Source: Pelecanus crispus
Lineage: Eukaryota; Chordata; Aves; Pelecaniformes; Pelecanidae
NCBI RefSeq assembly: GCF_030463565.1
Contig: NC_134649.1
Span: 36,977,044 to 37,041,043, forward strand
DNA: 64,000 nucleotides
Reading direction: 5' to 3'
The notes under the pieces are model-generated. The model was not told the DNA's origin. It saw nothing but the letters and a program-made list of their open reading frames with translations, and did no database searches. Position 1 is the first letter of the stretch. Every line of letters begins with the position of its first letter. This document shows, in pieces, positions 26,501 to 39,741 of the stretch. A program made the translations under genes and the position numbers.

Positions 26501-29500
26501 GGAACTGACAATTGTAGGAATGAGATGAGCATAACAATTTTGTAGGAAAGACATACTTTTGTTTCCTTAAAGAGTTATTTGCCTTTTGAAGAGTTAAAAA
26601 TTGATTATTTGTTTCATGTAGAGAATTTGGGTAAGTAAATTAATGTCAGTTATATGGTTTTAATTTATAATTATATAGTAAATTCATATTGATACAGACT
26701 TACGTAGTGATTTTTTACTTGCTATGGAATTGGCCCAACAAAATCTGTTGTTTTATAACACAGCATTTATATATAAAGTGTGTTGAAAGTCAAATTGTAC
26801 TCCTTGATGTCCCTGATGAGGTCTGAAACAGTTTATTGGAAAGGAAACTTTCCAGTGATTGCCAGAGATGAGAACTGTAGATACAGCAGTCAGCAGGCAG
26901 CTTGTTGAATAATATGGGAATCCATCATTCAACTATGTAACGCAAGGCTCTTGCCAAATGATCTGGAAGATCAAGGTGAAATGGAAAGCATGTCATGGCA
27001 GTTTTTGGTTTAGGAACTAATTATAACTTTGTAGATAATACAAGTACCTGGCTGACTGTCGAAGTTAACTATACAGATGAGAATCAAAATGGTTTTAGTG
27101 CAAAGCTCAGTGACCTAAAGCACATGTTCTGATGAATATACAGCTGGGGTTCTGTGTAGCCCTGGCATAAACAGGTGCAGCTCCCTTACATCAGTGAGGG
27201 TGTGTGCATTTACGCCTGGATCTTAGTGCCTTCTCCTCACCCCCCGATGGCTTTGTATCATTCTCATTTTCCGAGTCACGCGCTCACACAAAATGTTTTG
27301 TCTGCTGCACCTCCCGTCTCCAAAAATCCTCTTTCCTCAAGGACTTTCACTATTGGTTTTACCCCATGAAGTGAAGCCATCAACATTAAACACCGATACT
27401 TCAGAATTAGTGATTTCAATGGAAGATTAAAGTGGAATTCTTCAACTGTAACTGGTCAGTTATTTGCTGAAATAACACTGTTGGGTAGTCCTTACTTGAT
27501 AGTTGTTCATGCCTTGGTTTTTCAGAAACATTTAAGTGTTCCCAAATTTCAAGTGCAGACTTTTGAATCTTCATGTTTTTTAGTTAGTAGTTGAGGAATG
27601 CATTTCTCAAATGAGATTTTTCTTTTTCTTCCTGGTTACATTTGCCTATTTTGTCAGACTTGTCATTGGGACTTATCTCTATTGCTGCCTTTTATTAACA
27701 TTCACAGTATAATAAAGCAAGTGCATTCATTTAAATTTAGAAAGTGAACAGCAGGAAATGTGTTACAAGTTAGAAGAAAATACTACAACTACATTAGTGA
27801 AAATTTAGGAATGTAAGATTCTCACAAAGGGTTGAGTTTATAACTTCTGTCAATTGCAAATAAATCTAAAATCTTAAAGCTTATTTTGAGGAAAACGTTT
27901 TCAGTTATTTTTGCCCATCTTTCCATTGCAGGAAATTGCTGCACGTGTAAATCAGTCAGCTCTGGAGGCTGTTACTCCGTCTCCTTCCTTTCAGCAGAGG
28001 CATGAGAGCATGCGGCCACCTGTGTAAGTTAATGAACTATAGGTCATTTGAAGAGTACATCTATAAAGAGAATCCTGGATGAAGTTCCAAGTGGGGGGGG
28101 AACCCAAACAACAAAACTTTCTATGTTCAGAACTAAGTCTTTGATAGGCTAGAGGAAAATTTCTTGAACTCATCCTTTTAGCATTGTTTAGCATCCATTG
28201 TTACAAGTAATCCAGATTTCCAGCTGACTAGACAGTTTTGTTGGTTGCATGATATGTCTGGTTTGTTGTCTGAATTCATAATGAGATTTTTCTTAATGTG
28301 TCCAACTCCTGGCAGCAGACCTCAGATTGTTTTAACATCAATACATAATCACATATGAAATATAATACAATCTGATGCAATTATTAATCCAAGTATAACT
28401 TTAACTTACTTAAATTTGAGTAGGAATGTAGACTGCATTTTTGTTTACTATACCCTGATCATCTTCAGGTTTTTAGTTTTTGTTTTGTTTTCTATCCAAG
28501 TTTTGGAATATCGTATTGGTCTCCCATATGGTTTAATTTATTATCAACCAACCTGAAACCAAGATATTTTCATTTTGATTTTTTGTTTTGTTTTAGACAA
28601 TCTCGTCCTCCTGCAGCTCGTACGAGCAGCACAGGGTCACTGGGATCTGAATCAGCAGCTTTATCAGCACTTTCCTTGGATTCACTTGTTGCCCCTGACA
28701 CTCCTATACAATTTGACATAATATCTCCAGTTAGTGAAGATCTACCTGGTCAAGCAAAATCTTCAGGGCAGTCGGGCAGGTAGGACATGCAGAGAGAAAG
28801 AAAAAAATTCCTAAAGTTAACGTTATTAATTCAAAAATGAACAAACAAACAAGAAAACCATGTTCAGGCTGCAGCTCCAAAACACACATTGCCTTTGCCC
28901 TGACTCGTGTCACAAAATTTGCAGTGGCCAGCAAAGCAAAACAATTTTTTAAATTGTTAAATAGAGTTGTAAAAAAACAGCTTAATTACACGCACTAGGT
29001 TCAAGATGTATTTTTCTATTTAGCAGCAGCTTTTCTTGCTTTAACAGCTAATGCTTTTATTTCTTGAATTATTTTAATCTTTTGGTTTCACAAAGTATTT
29101 TCCTTTCCTATTGCTTGCTCACCCAGCAGCTTGGGTTATTTCCTCTTGGAAACTCAAGAGAAATTTGGTAGCCCTGCCTCCAGGTGATGATGGCATACGA
29201 TGACACTCTTCTTAACCTGAAAGGTGAGTGAAAATGATCTAGGCTTCTAGAGTAACCTCATATGCAGACAAGTTAAAATTGTCTAAGAGCTCTTCCCAAA
29301 ATACAAAAACATTTTCTCCTACTTGTTTTTTTGTAAACTTCCCATTCAGAAATAATAATAAAAACCTGTAAATCTGCACTTCATTTCTGGAACTATATGT
29401 ACAGAATTCAGATATTAAGAAAACATATTTGCAGATTCAGCTGCTCTTAACAACAACAAAAAAAGCCAAAAAGATGAAAAGTAACTTATGTGACTCTAGC

Positions 29501-32500
29501 CACAATAATGTGTTGTTTCCCGCTGCCCTTTAGAAAAATATTTGAATTTTCACCTCACAGATACATAAGAGTTAAAATTATATAGCTGCAGCTTTTTTTT
29601 TTTTTTGACAGTTTATTTTGTTGTTGTTTGATATAGCAGGATAATCAGTTGGCTGACTAGATCCTTAAGAACATATTGATTTAAAATAGACTTGAACTGT
29701 ATTCCAGGAAGTGGAGGGGTTAAGACTTCAGCTAAATTCATGTCATCAGTTATAATTCCATTCTAGAAAATCATATTTTTCATAGCAGAAATGATACAGA
29801 GTTGTGCTCAGTATTTTCAGTTAACCATCACTGTCAATAAAGAACTGTAGTGTTTGTACAGATAGGCAACAGGCTACTTTGGAAATATTAATTATTTTTA
29901 AAAAAAGAGACTTTTCTTAGTTTCTGATACTGATGACATATATTTAAATCTTATTTTTGCCTTTTGAGAGATCCTGTGAGATTTTGCATTTACTGTTCCA
30001 GTCTAATCTTAAATGACAAGAAAAGTCTGAGCAATGAAAGACGCTCATTGAAAGAATTTCCCTTTAGTGTATTTACACAGGTCAGCATTTAATGGGATGA
30101 TTCGTGATTGAGTCCACATATATCAACATTGTAGCAATGCAATCTTGACTTCAGAGTTCAATCTAGAACAATTTTATTACTTTAAACTAGAGATCTCTTA
30201 GCTAAAAGATTTAACTGATAAAATAAAACTGGCAGTATGACATGTAACTGAACAAGAGAGATTGACTTTTTTTTTCTCTTAGTTCTGAAATTTCCTTTTA
30301 GAACACTAACTATTGAGAGGTGACACCTTCATTACTCCCCTATAAAACCTAATTTGAAGTTTATTGAACCCTTGATGATAGTTTTTCAGCTACCAGTTAG
30401 CCAAAGAGAAAGGGGGTTTTTCCCTCTTTAGACGTTTTAAATAAAATTTGCCCATTTCCCATACTCTTCAGCATTGCTTTACTGCTTTTGAAAAATTTAG
30501 ACTTGGAAGCCTAGAGTATTTTCACTTTTCATTGTAACTGATAGTAATTCTGTCTTTGAGAGCCAGAAATAGCCACATTTCTCTTGACCCTCTAGGAGTA
30601 AAACCCCAGTGATGTTTTCAGAAAGCTGCATTTGAAACAAAACCAGTGACTTCTCTTCAGTAAGTAATTCAACAACTTGAGACAGTGACGAGAAGTGTGG
30701 TGCTCCTGTGGAGTACTGAAAGGACTAGCTTTTGGCTGTACTTCCTGAAGCTGTTCTGTGAAATTTCATCCCCTAAAACTATACCTTTTCAAATATTAAC
30801 AAGGTCTTGATCTTGGGCTTAATTCAGGTATTAAAAAATACCATGTGAGCAAAACTCTCTATGGCAGCAATAGGACAATGGTATCTGGTATTTTTCCCAT
30901 AATTTGAGCCCTAGAGCAATATAGCGATTTATGCCTAACTCCTGATTAAATTTTTTGTCCTTACGATTTATCATACATTATTCCTTCGGCTTACGAGTCT
31001 GAAATCATTACGTGGTCTTATTTGATGCAGCATGAGACTACTACGTTATTCATTGGTGGTTCTTGTAAATCTGACTCCTGGTTTAATGTTTTCATTTTTA
31101 ATAGACGCACAAATCCTTTTGGTGAATCTGGAGGCTCAAAGTCTGAAACAGAAGGTAAAGCAAAAGTTTTATTTCAATGCAAAATAAAAAATAGAATTTG
31201 AAAATTTTCTATTTTCATCTGTAGCTTCTCTCTTCTAATTTAGCACCAGTTTTAGAATGCTTGGTTACATTAGTGTAATGTATTAGAGAAGTTAAATCAG
31301 GGTACTGTCTGAAAGTCTGTTCTAAAAATAATTCATTGCATCTTTTGTATTCATTAAACCAAATTAAAAGATGTGTGACTTGCTGTTTAATAATTGTACC
31401 TCTAATTCTTAAGTATGAGCAATCTCTTTCCAAGTTACTAGAAGTTTGGAGTTTTCCTGACTGCAGTCAGCCTTTGGTTTTGAATGCAAAACCCAAAATG
31501 GAGTTCACTTTTTTCAATACTTCTCTTTGTCTTAGATTCAATTCTTCATCAGTTATTTATTGTAAGATTTCTTGGCTCTATGGAGGTGAAGTCTGACGAA
31601 AGTCCAGATGTTGTTTATGAAACGATGCGTCAAATACTAGCAGCTCGCGCCATCCATAACATTTTCAGGATGACAGAATCGCATTTATTAGTCACTTGTG
31701 ACTGTTTAAAGTAAGTTTGCTTGCTGACTTCTACTGATGTTAATTTACAGAATGATCTTCTTTCACTTTGGTAAAATTTACTTTCTGGTTTGTTTTTAAA
31801 AACAAATTTTTAGGTTAATTGATCCACAGACACAAGTTACAAGACTACGAGTAAGTAACTTTACATTTTAAGATAAATACCCAGCAATGTAATTTTTCTA
31901 CTTTAAAAATAATATTACTAGATGTTAGCAAAAATCAGCATGCGATTTCCAGACAAATTTCCACTGAAATTAGGAGACCAATGCATACACTTAAAAATAG
32001 ACAGAAAAACCCTAGCAAATCAGGTTTAAAGGGAGTGATTTCCATAGGTCAAATAGGCTTTTGACACCCCCGCCCCGATTTGATAGGGTAGAATCTAAGG
32101 AAAACAGAATATTGTATTCTAACAACGTGTTTGGTTATAAACATTTATGTTGTTCGTATAGAGGTAACATTAAGGTTGGAGTCAGATTAGTTCTGAAGTC
32201 CAAGAGGGTTTGCTTGGTGTTTGATTTTTGGGGGTTTGTTTGGGTTTTTTGTTTTTAATGCATAATTGCATTGAGAGTGTGTTGTACAGTTTCTGGTTTG
32301 GGGGTTTTTTCCTAATTCTTTCTAAAAAATGCACTTGAAAGAAGTAAGTGGAATTCTTCTTAGGATTAATTCTTAATTCTTCTGTAATAGCAGTCTTTAT
32401 TTTTCCTATTTCGAAACTGTTTCCCCCCACCCCTTTTTTTTATGCACATTTATGGTCTGTCATTTAACTTCTTTGGGTCTTCTTTTACAAACATTCAGTT

Positions 32501-35004
32501 TTTTGGGGACTCTGAATTTCGTTTCCGTACAAGGAAATCCTAAGCATGTGAAAATGTCTTGGTGTTTCAAGTAGTGCTTTTTTCTTTCTTTACCTTTGTG
32601 GCATTAAGTTCAAAACTGCCCCAAAGCTGTAAGCTTTCACAGGTGACATAATCAACTGAGTGCATGTCCAGTATTCTAAATGTGTACATTTAAGGTTAGG
32701 AAAAACTCATCCTATCTGTTTATAACAGTTGTAGTAGGGCCCTTCAGAATTTAAAAACTTACCCTTTGGTAAGTCTTAAAAAGATACATTTGAAATGTCT
32801 TAAGTCCACCTGCTTTTAGGAACGAGAATGCAAAATAGTTTTATTGTAACAAAATAATGATGATATGTGGTTTGTTTCGGGGGTTTTTTGGGTTTTTTTG
32901 TTTTTCTTTTCTTTTTTTTTTTTGCTTATATAATTCAGGAGAGCTGAACTTACTGCAGGTAAAGATTTTGGAGAAGTAGTGCCTTTGCTTGGGACCAAAT
33001 ATTGAAATCTCAGTCACAAATGTCATTTGTATGAATGAGGCCTCTTTAAAGAAAATAGAAAAGGAGTGTATTCTTATTTAGAAAGATGACAGAATCGCAT
33101 TGCAAATGTGGTCGCCTTCTCTTATATAGAATGTGTTTTTAGAATTTTTCCTGTCTTTTGAATAATTCAATCCTTGCCTTCTGATCTACTGTTTTGTGTT
33201 CAGTAATACGTATTTGGTCAGATTGTAACTTCTGGTGTGGTTGTGTATTTGTGATATTGCAGTAATTAACATGCAGTATATGTTGAAGCCTCATATGGAA
33301 ACTATTTGGACCCAATTTTAATATCTTTGTATTTGATCCTTTTTGGCAGTTTCCTTTGCCCAATGTAGTCTTGTATGCTACGCACCAGGAGAATAAACGC
33401 CTCTTTGGATTTGTGCTTAGAACTTCAGGAGGGAGAGCTGAGAGCCGCCAAACTTCCGTCTGCTATATATTTGAATCAAATAATGAAGGGGAAAAGGTAT
33501 TGGTGGTGGTTATACTTGTATCAGTTCTGAACCTGATGTGGATTCCAAGATGTTGGATGCATTCAAGCTGTCTGAGGGATTTCTATGGAAGAGAATTTTG
33601 TTTATGGACTGAAAAACAGTTCAACCTGACAGTTTAAGTACTTGCAGGGGCTTTAATATGCTACTGTGCTTAATTTGGGAATCTGGTGTAATTTTTAAAG
33701 GCATTTTTATTAGAGCCTTTTTGATGATTTGCAATCTGTTTTGTGTTTAGATTTGTGACTCTGTTGGACTGGCAAAACAGATAGCTTTTCATGCAGAACT
33801 GGTAAGAATCTTTTTGGGGCAAGGGATACTTGTGAATGGAAGGGAGAGAGTATATTTAATATGTATAATAGAATATATTCTGCAAAATGCTTACAGATGC
33901 AGTAATACTGTTGTGGTGTATTTTGAGGGATTTGTTTTCTAGAATTTAAACCCAAGATAAAAAGACTTTGACCAATGTCTACTGTGGAACAATATCCAAG
34001 ATAGGATCTGGCTTGCTACCTTTAACAAACATAGCAGTCCTTTCAGAGAAGAATAACCAAAACAGAGGTATAACAGTTTGAGCAAACTCATATAAATCAG
34101 TAGTGTATCAAACATCTCAGGCTGTTGTTTCTTTTATTTACATTTTTGCCCTTCAGGATCGAAAAGCATCAGAAAAGCAAAAAGAAATAGATAGAGTCAA
34201 AGAGAAACAACAAAAAGAACTGAACAAACAAAAACAAATTGAAAAGGTACATTTCATCAATATTTCTTAATATTCTTTTTTTTTCTACTTTCTTTCTTTT
34301 GCAGTTTTGTACTCCAAGCTCCACTATCACATTCTTTAGTACAAGTTCGTAGAACATTATGGAATTAAGTTGTTTATTAGACATTTTTCCTGTGCCAATT
34401 TTGTGTAACTTTGTATAGTAGTTTTTAAAAAGAGCTCTTCTGAGGAGGTAAGTATTCCTATAAATCTGTTTTGTGGTTTAAGAGCAGTGCTTGAAGGAAC
34501 ACCTATCACAGGCCCAACATAATTTTGTTTGCTGCGGAGGGTTCGGTTACATGGTGAGGAAGGGGCTGCAGGGGAGCAAGCTGTCAACAAAGATACTTGT
34601 TCTGACCTGCTGCGTTCCGTGGGTTGTAGGTACAAACGCGTTCATGTGTTAGTTGTTCTAATAATGCCAAGCACTGAAATATAAACGCTTTGGTTTCCTA
34701 TTCAGTCTTTTAATTCCCTCTGTACAGAAAGCTGTCCATTGATAGTATGAAAAGGTAGTTTATAAATCATAATAACAGTATTCTGTTTCAATTGCAGATG
34801 GCTTGAAAGTTAATATTCTCTTTCTGATTTCCCAATCGCCCCTTCTCAAATTAGGACTTGGAGGAACAAAGCCGGTTGATAGCTGCTTCCAGCAGATCGA
34901 ACCAGAGCAGTGGAGAAGGACAGTTTGTAGTCCTTAGCAGCAGCCAGTCGGAAGACAGTGATTTAGGAGAAGATGGAAAGAAGAAGAGAGAATCCGAAGC
35001 CTAA
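8171..35004 (+). CDS. APPL1: APPL1 endosomal adaptor (BAR-PH-PTB), complete, 22 coding exons
   Basis: Adaptor on early (APPL) endosomes that binds Rab5 and links adiponectin receptors, AKT2 and other receptors to signalling. Exons: 8171-8224, 12940-13038, 14129-14188, 16105-16176, 17033-17120, 18729-18770, 19651-19709, 20195-20341, 21828-21910, 22013-22171, 23489-23677, 24175-24217, 26149-26205, 27932-28023, 28597-28779, 31105-31154, 31536-31710, 31814-31850, 33350-33496, 33751-33801, 34157-34246, 34855-35004. They sum to 2127 bp, 708 codons plus stop; human is 709. Domains: BAR coiled coil about 5-265, PH about 275-385 (WERQFYFTQGGN, MDIDNCSVMAVDCEDRRY), flexible linker 385-490 (SLDSLVAPDTPIQFDIISPV), PTB about 495-650 (FIVRFLGSMEVKSD, ESHLLVTCDCLKL), then a charged K/E/Q helix and the tail GKKKRESEA. 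The start MPGIDKLPIEETLEDSPQ has a strong GCCGCC context. All frames and phases are intact. Intron 4 uses a GC donor, and the intron 7 donor (GTTCGT) is weak. Confidence 0.98.
8225..12939 (+). other. APPL1: APPL1 intron 1
   Basis: A 4.7-kb first intron, the longest in the gene. The first 350 bp belong to the CpG island. The rest is AT-rich and contains one CR1 internal fragment (11945-12340) and a short TA run near 10331. No exon or RNA gene was recognised; short open frames here have no supporting features. Confidence 0.85.
11945..12340 (+). mobile_element. CR1 LINE fragment, reverse-transcriptase part of ORF2
   Basis: Degraded CR1 coding sequence on the plus strand. Recognisable pieces in order: GCTTGAGCAACCTGAT, GAGCAGTGGATGTCATTTAC, CTTGACTTAAGCAAGGATTC, GTAACATCCTTCTGGCCAAA, AACTGGCTGGATAG, GTGATCAGTG, then a stretch ending GTGGGTGGCACCAGCTAA. 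This corresponds to the central to late RT domain. It has no CR1 3' tail, and both ends fade, so the limits are approximate. It is an old, inactive copy. Confidence 0.75.
13135..13161 (+). repeat. 12-bp inverted repeat with 3-base loop, APPL1 intron 2
   Basis: The arms ACTTCCACATTT and AAATGTGGAAGT are perfectly complementary and separated by TTT, about 100 bp after the exon 2 donor. In the pre-mRNA this would fold into a tight hairpin. Confidence 0.85.
16177..16182 (+). other. APPL1: Non-canonical GC splice donor of APPL1 intron 4
   Basis: Exon 4 must end at GAT GAG to join CTC AGC in exon 5 (VIDE|LSSCHAVL, conserved in APPL1). The intron then begins GCAAGT, not GT. AG|GCAAGT is the consensus of the minor GC-AG class spliced by the major spliceosome. 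Moving the junction to the GT four bases later would break the frame. Confidence 0.9.
17665..17683. repeat. TA dinucleotide microsatellite
   Basis: Alternating AT run in APPL1 intron 5, likely variable in length. Confidence 0.85.
19296..19352 (+). mobile_element. CR1 LINE terminal fragment
   Basis: Only the last 57 bp or so of CR1: GGTTGGACTTGATGATCTTG, then GTCTTTTCCAACCTAAACAA and TTCTATGATTCTGTGA. It is nearly identical in its tail to the copy at 49937-50228, so both belong to the same CR1 subfamily. It sits in APPL1 intron 6. Confidence 0.9.
22172..34854 (+). other. APPL1: APPL1 introns 10-21 (non-exonic parts)
   Basis: Introns between the later APPL1 exons, 103 bp (intron 17) to 2.3 kb (intron 15). 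They are AT-rich with long T tracts next to acceptors. A G-rich run (11 G, C, 4 G) lies at 24463-24478 in intron 12. Intron 18 carries a 17-bp copy (33085-33101) of a piece of exon 17. No nested gene, transposon or RNA gene was recognised. Confidence 0.8.
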
Positions 35005-35787
35005 GGTTGCCTACTTTATTAAAATTGGAATCATGCATATATCTGGTGAAATGGCACAAGTTCTACAAGAAGTGAAATGTAGGTGGAGGGTCTGTTGTAT
35101 TTTGTAAAAGACTTCACAATATGTAGACCCTATTATGCCTTGATTTTTCTTTCTCAATTAAGCAATTTCCATTTTTCTGTCAGTATAATTTCTCTTCTGT
35201 ACGCCAGATGAAGCATGGCGATGCTGCCATGTTTATTACAAAATTATGTTCTCTCCAGGCTTCTCTGCGGTTTGGACAAAACTGTGGGGTTTTTCCCCAC
35301 TTATCTCTCTGTGCAATTGACTGCTCTTGAAGCAAAACTTAAAACTCTCATTGGACTTCAGCAGGACACTGAAATTTGTTCTTTACACTGCAGTATGGAG
35401 AACACCTTGCTGCAAATAAAAGTGGATGTCCAAATAAGGCAGTGCTAAGCTTTACCTAATTTGTTGCACATAACTGTTCTTAGATTTAGAAAGAAAAATC
35501 CTTATTAACATCGGTGAGATGTGCAATAGTTCTAGACAGAAAGATCTTATTTTTTGTTTCATATTGCACTGTATGATACTGTCTTGATTTTTTTGGTGAA
35601 CATAATGCTGAAAGACTTCTTTCAACAGGAGAAAAAAAATACTGTCAGACCTAGGTAAGAGCTGATGAGACACAGTTGCACTTTGCTGCATGAGGAACGT
35701 ATAAAGCATTCCTTATCAAATGGTAAGAATAACGTATATCTTCTTGTAGCACAAGTGCCATGTTCTTGGTTTTTCCCCAGTACATGT

Positions 35788-35793
35788 AATAAA
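35788..35793 (+). terminator. APPL1: Proximal poly(A) signal AATAAA, APPL1
   Basis: AATAAA about 785 bp after the APPL1 stop. Use is inferred from position only. Confidence 0.45.
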
Positions 35794-36439
35794 AAGCTGT
35801 AAGCCTTCAAGGTCACTTTTTATAAAACATGCTTAGAGTTGCAGGAACATCTGGAATTCCATCATTTGAAAAATCTTCTCAATATGTAAATGCCTTGCCA
35901 CCAGTACACTACATTTACTGAAAATGAGTTGAGGCTCTTTAAGTCTTTTTATGGAAATCGATTTTGCAACCAGAATTTACTAGCTCTGAAGTAAGAGACT
36001 CTGCTAATCCTGTATCCTAGCGTCAATTCCTTAAAGCATTTTTTCAAAGCAGTATCTGTTTACAGCTTGTAATCTGATCTCCGTGTTCCATACCCTGTGT
36101 AATATTTATTTTGTATAGTACTAAATGTGCATTCACCTTTTGATCCAGAAGAGAAAACTTGTTTGAAGAGAAATATTTATTTTTGCACTAGTTACTATAA
36201 ATACTAAAATCCAGTGGAACAGAAGATATATCTCTAATAGTGGCATGAAAATAACAGGAAATGTAGAAAGAGAAGAATATGCTTATACTCCAAGTTATAA
36301 CAGTTATGAGTGTTTTACAGTTCCTTGCAGGGTGTTTCTGATGGTCAGGAACGGAAGCAATTTTCAGAGTATCTGCCCATCAGCTGGTGATGGCCCAGCC
36401 CTTCATAGCTGGAGTTGCTCAGTGCTGATGAAGTGAGTG

Positions 36440-36990
36440 AGGAATGTCAGGCCCTCTCTGCACGATGTCCGTAGGTGCACAGAGGGATCGGTATCCGCAG
36501 CTCTCCTCATGCGCTGGAGCGGCCCTGCGTTGGCTGAAGGAGGCAATCTCCTCCCGCCCTTTCTGCTGGAGTTGCGAATTTCTGTGCAGAAGTTCACTGC
36601 ATCTGGCTCCTGGCACAGGAGAGAAGGGGGAGCAGCGCCTGGGCAGGACTAACGGAGCCTGCTGCGCTGGCACTGCTGCTGCAGCAGGAGCTATAGCGGC
36701 TCCGGGAGCAGCTGGCGCTGGCACCGCAGCCTGTGGAAGGGCTGGAGCAGCCTCGGAAGGGGTGACGGTACTCCTGCCTTAAAAGAGGAGGGGGAGGCTG
36801 AGCAGCAGAGAGCCTCCAGGTTCTCTTCCCGAGTCAGCCAGCAGCTCCTGTTCAGTACGTTTTTCATCCCCAGAGTAGCCAGTCACTTGCAGAAGTATCT
36901 GCTTTTGCTGTTGCCCAGTCAGGCCAGATGGCATTGCCCTGTGGCCAGATCTGGCTAGCACACGTGTCACACAGCACACAAATCTGAGGC
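36440..36990. other. GC-rich patch of unknown origin
   Basis: About 550 bp clearly richer in GC and CpG than its flanks, with repeated CTGCTG/GCAGCA and GGAGCAG words. One plus-strand frame reads like a stretch of helical protein (LLQQEL, a stop, then RLREQLALAPQPVEGLEQP). Other frames are open by composition and give Ala/Pro-rich products that resemble nothing known to me. It could be a small CpG island, a relic of a retrocopied gene, or just GC-rich UTR. Confidence 0.4.
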
Positions 36991-39735
36991 TTTTTTCTAA
37001 AACAGAGTGGCATTTTTATTTCATCTGTAGTCTTCTATTGTCATCTCTCAACCCTAAGAGACTGTTTTTATTCTTGCCAACAAAAATGTACAGAGAGGCT
37101 GCAAATCCATTTTTTTTCCCTTTTGTGCCTAAATCTAGGCTGACAGCGGCATGGCATGGCAGCCAATTTGTCTCTGCAAATCGTTCCAGTTCGTGTTTCT
37201 TTCTCTTGTTTTTCTGTTTGTTTGTTTTTACTTACTGATATTTCTGTTTTCTATCAAATAACATGACAGCATAGCTCAAGGTTACTGTGTCTTACTGTAT
37301 CTTCCTCAAGTAGATGCTGAAGATGAAGTAATTTTGAAACGGCACAGGAAGAATATGAAATCGGTGGTCTCCGGTTTCTAGAATCTAGTCCCCCAGCTTG
37401 TCAGAGTAGGCTTGATTCATGTGTTAACCAGTTTAGCTGCAATAGCCCTAGCTCCATATGGAAGGCAGTTGATAGATTAGCCTTCTCATCAAAAAGCGTT
37501 GCTGATTTGTACTGGTTTGCATTAGCTTTATTGAAGAAATGCCAGAAAACTGAATTACTCTGTTTTTTTCTTGAAGCCTACCATTACTGATTTAGACATA
37601 AATTGGCAAAGATGAGGAATAAAGTGGAGAAGGAAAGGTGGCAGATGAATTTACCATCAGATGGGATTTTTCAGGTTTAAAAATACATGATTGGAATTAC
37701 TCCACTTGCTTTTCAGGCTTTTCATCTATGCCATTAAATGTAGTTTTCTAAAACAGACAGCATAGGAGTGAAGTGCATTTCTTTTGTGTTGGCTATTCTC
37801 AACCACTAAAGAGAAAGGGAAATGAATGAAGAGAATGGTTAAAGAAAACAGATTGACATGCATGAATGAAATGAGGGGGTTTTTTGCTTGTTTAGGAGAG
37901 TTTCACTGGTGTAAAATGAACAAAAACATATGAAAGCTGCAAGAGCAAATGGCAGGTCAGAAGAGATGAGGAAGTTAAACTGGAATGGTGCGGTGTGTTA
38001 GCAGTGGGGTGAGAATGACTGAGTTTTGCTTGAGGGGAGGGGCATCTGGCTCTGTAATTAGAACTACCTCAAGGCAAAAAAAAATAGCTGCTGAGGTTTT
38101 TCTACATGCCCTCCTCCCCAAAATAAACAACTAGTCAGTACCCTTTTTCCTATGAGGTTTAGAACTACTTCATTGGAAAACATTTTTGTTACTTAAAAGA
38201 AAAAAATTAGAGCGCTTAGTATTTTCCTTGAGAGTATAACTTTTAATATAAACACCTCATGTTCTCTTGGGAACTACTGCAGTAGGATTTCACCACCTGA
38301 GCATTTTATTATTGTAAGTAAATTACTGGCTGGTTTCCTCTCCTGTAATTTAGTTCTCCTGTTTAAAATTTCCTGTTGCCTTTTACTTACAGACTGATCT
38401 TTTAAGCACTTCTAGCTGAAGCTGTAGTTTGCTTCATGTGAATCTACTATTATTTCAGACACTCCTGAAAATATTCTTTGAAGTACATGATTTTAAAGCG
38501 ACTTTGCATAGGTACTGAATCAGCAGTGGTGTTTAGGACTAACTTTTTATGTTGCTAATTGCAGCCTCATAGTTACTGCCACATTTTTTCCCTTTGGGAA
38601 GGGGATATTGAGTTTGTTATGCTATGTAGATTTACACACCGCAGACCAAGCAAGTCTTGCTGTCAGTTGTTTCAAGCTACACACATTCATTATGTATCTA
38701 ACAGCGTGAATATCAAAATATATAAAAAGTGTGCTTATGGGTATGCATTTTATTGCATCATAGATAATACCTCACACTCTTCTTTGGCCATTAATAGATT
38801 TCTCCAAGTCTAAATCAGAGGACAAGTTGAGAGTCATAAACAACTTAGCCTTATGTAACTGGTTACGAGTGGGTAGTGTAAACTCATTTGTATTTGATAG
38901 TCTATTACTTCCTTAATCCGTTTAGGTTTGAAATTGTTATCGAGATAATTTACTATCTAACCGTCAAGTAATCTTCAAGAGTTAAGGAACATTCCCCCTC
39001 TACAGTGCTGTCAGATTTCATCTTTATGAGCTGAAAATCTTGAAACAGCTGAAGCTATTTATGAAGATATAATTTATGTACATTGATATAAAGAAGCAAA
39101 TTTGACTGTGCATATGTTTAAGGTAAATTCTGATGAACTAGTTGCACAGAATTTAGAAGCCAATGGAGAAAATTATGATATAGTCTCTTGTTATTTCAGA
39201 AATAATTCACGCCTCTGTTTAGTGAGTTTTAGTAGAGAGACCGTCTAGTCTTAACAGCAAGAGCTGGTATTTTATATTCTTTCTGTTGCTCTACGTGACA
39301 AAATATCTTGCAAGTCAATTAGTCTCCAAAGCTTTTCTTTTTAATCAAGCAGTAAGTTGATTCGTTTTTTTCCCCCTGCTGCAGTGGTATCTTAAGTTGT
39401 CATGACAAGAATAAGTCAGCGTGTCATTGTGAATGCACTTGTATTCCTAATGAAGTTTCTATTGCAAGCCAAGGATTTTGTACAATCTTTCAGGTAATTT
39501 TTATAATAGAGTGGGGTGGTCAAATCCTTTTGATGATCTTCTGGATTGGTCCTGTTGTAGTGAAGTGTAAGTGATTTTTGCAATGTTTGAGACTGACTTG
39601 CACATTTTCCCTGAATAGCTGTGTTAAGAACCTCCAATGGCATACTTATATCAACTTTCATTGTTGTGTCTCAATCTTGGAAACATGGCTAGTAAACATA
39701 TTATGCCAGGGCTTCAGTCAGCGTTTTGTAGATTC

Positions 39736-39741
39736 AATAAA
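39736..39741 (+). terminator. APPL1: Distal poly(A) signal AATAAA, APPL1
   Basis: AATAAA followed within 40 bp by a GT-rich element. It is the best placed candidate for the end of the long APPL1 transcript. Confidence 0.55.

Noticed and set aside
36419-36782. Overlapping open frames on both strands in the GC-rich patch
   Set aside because: Several phases are open at once, which reflects composition; no domain is recognisable.
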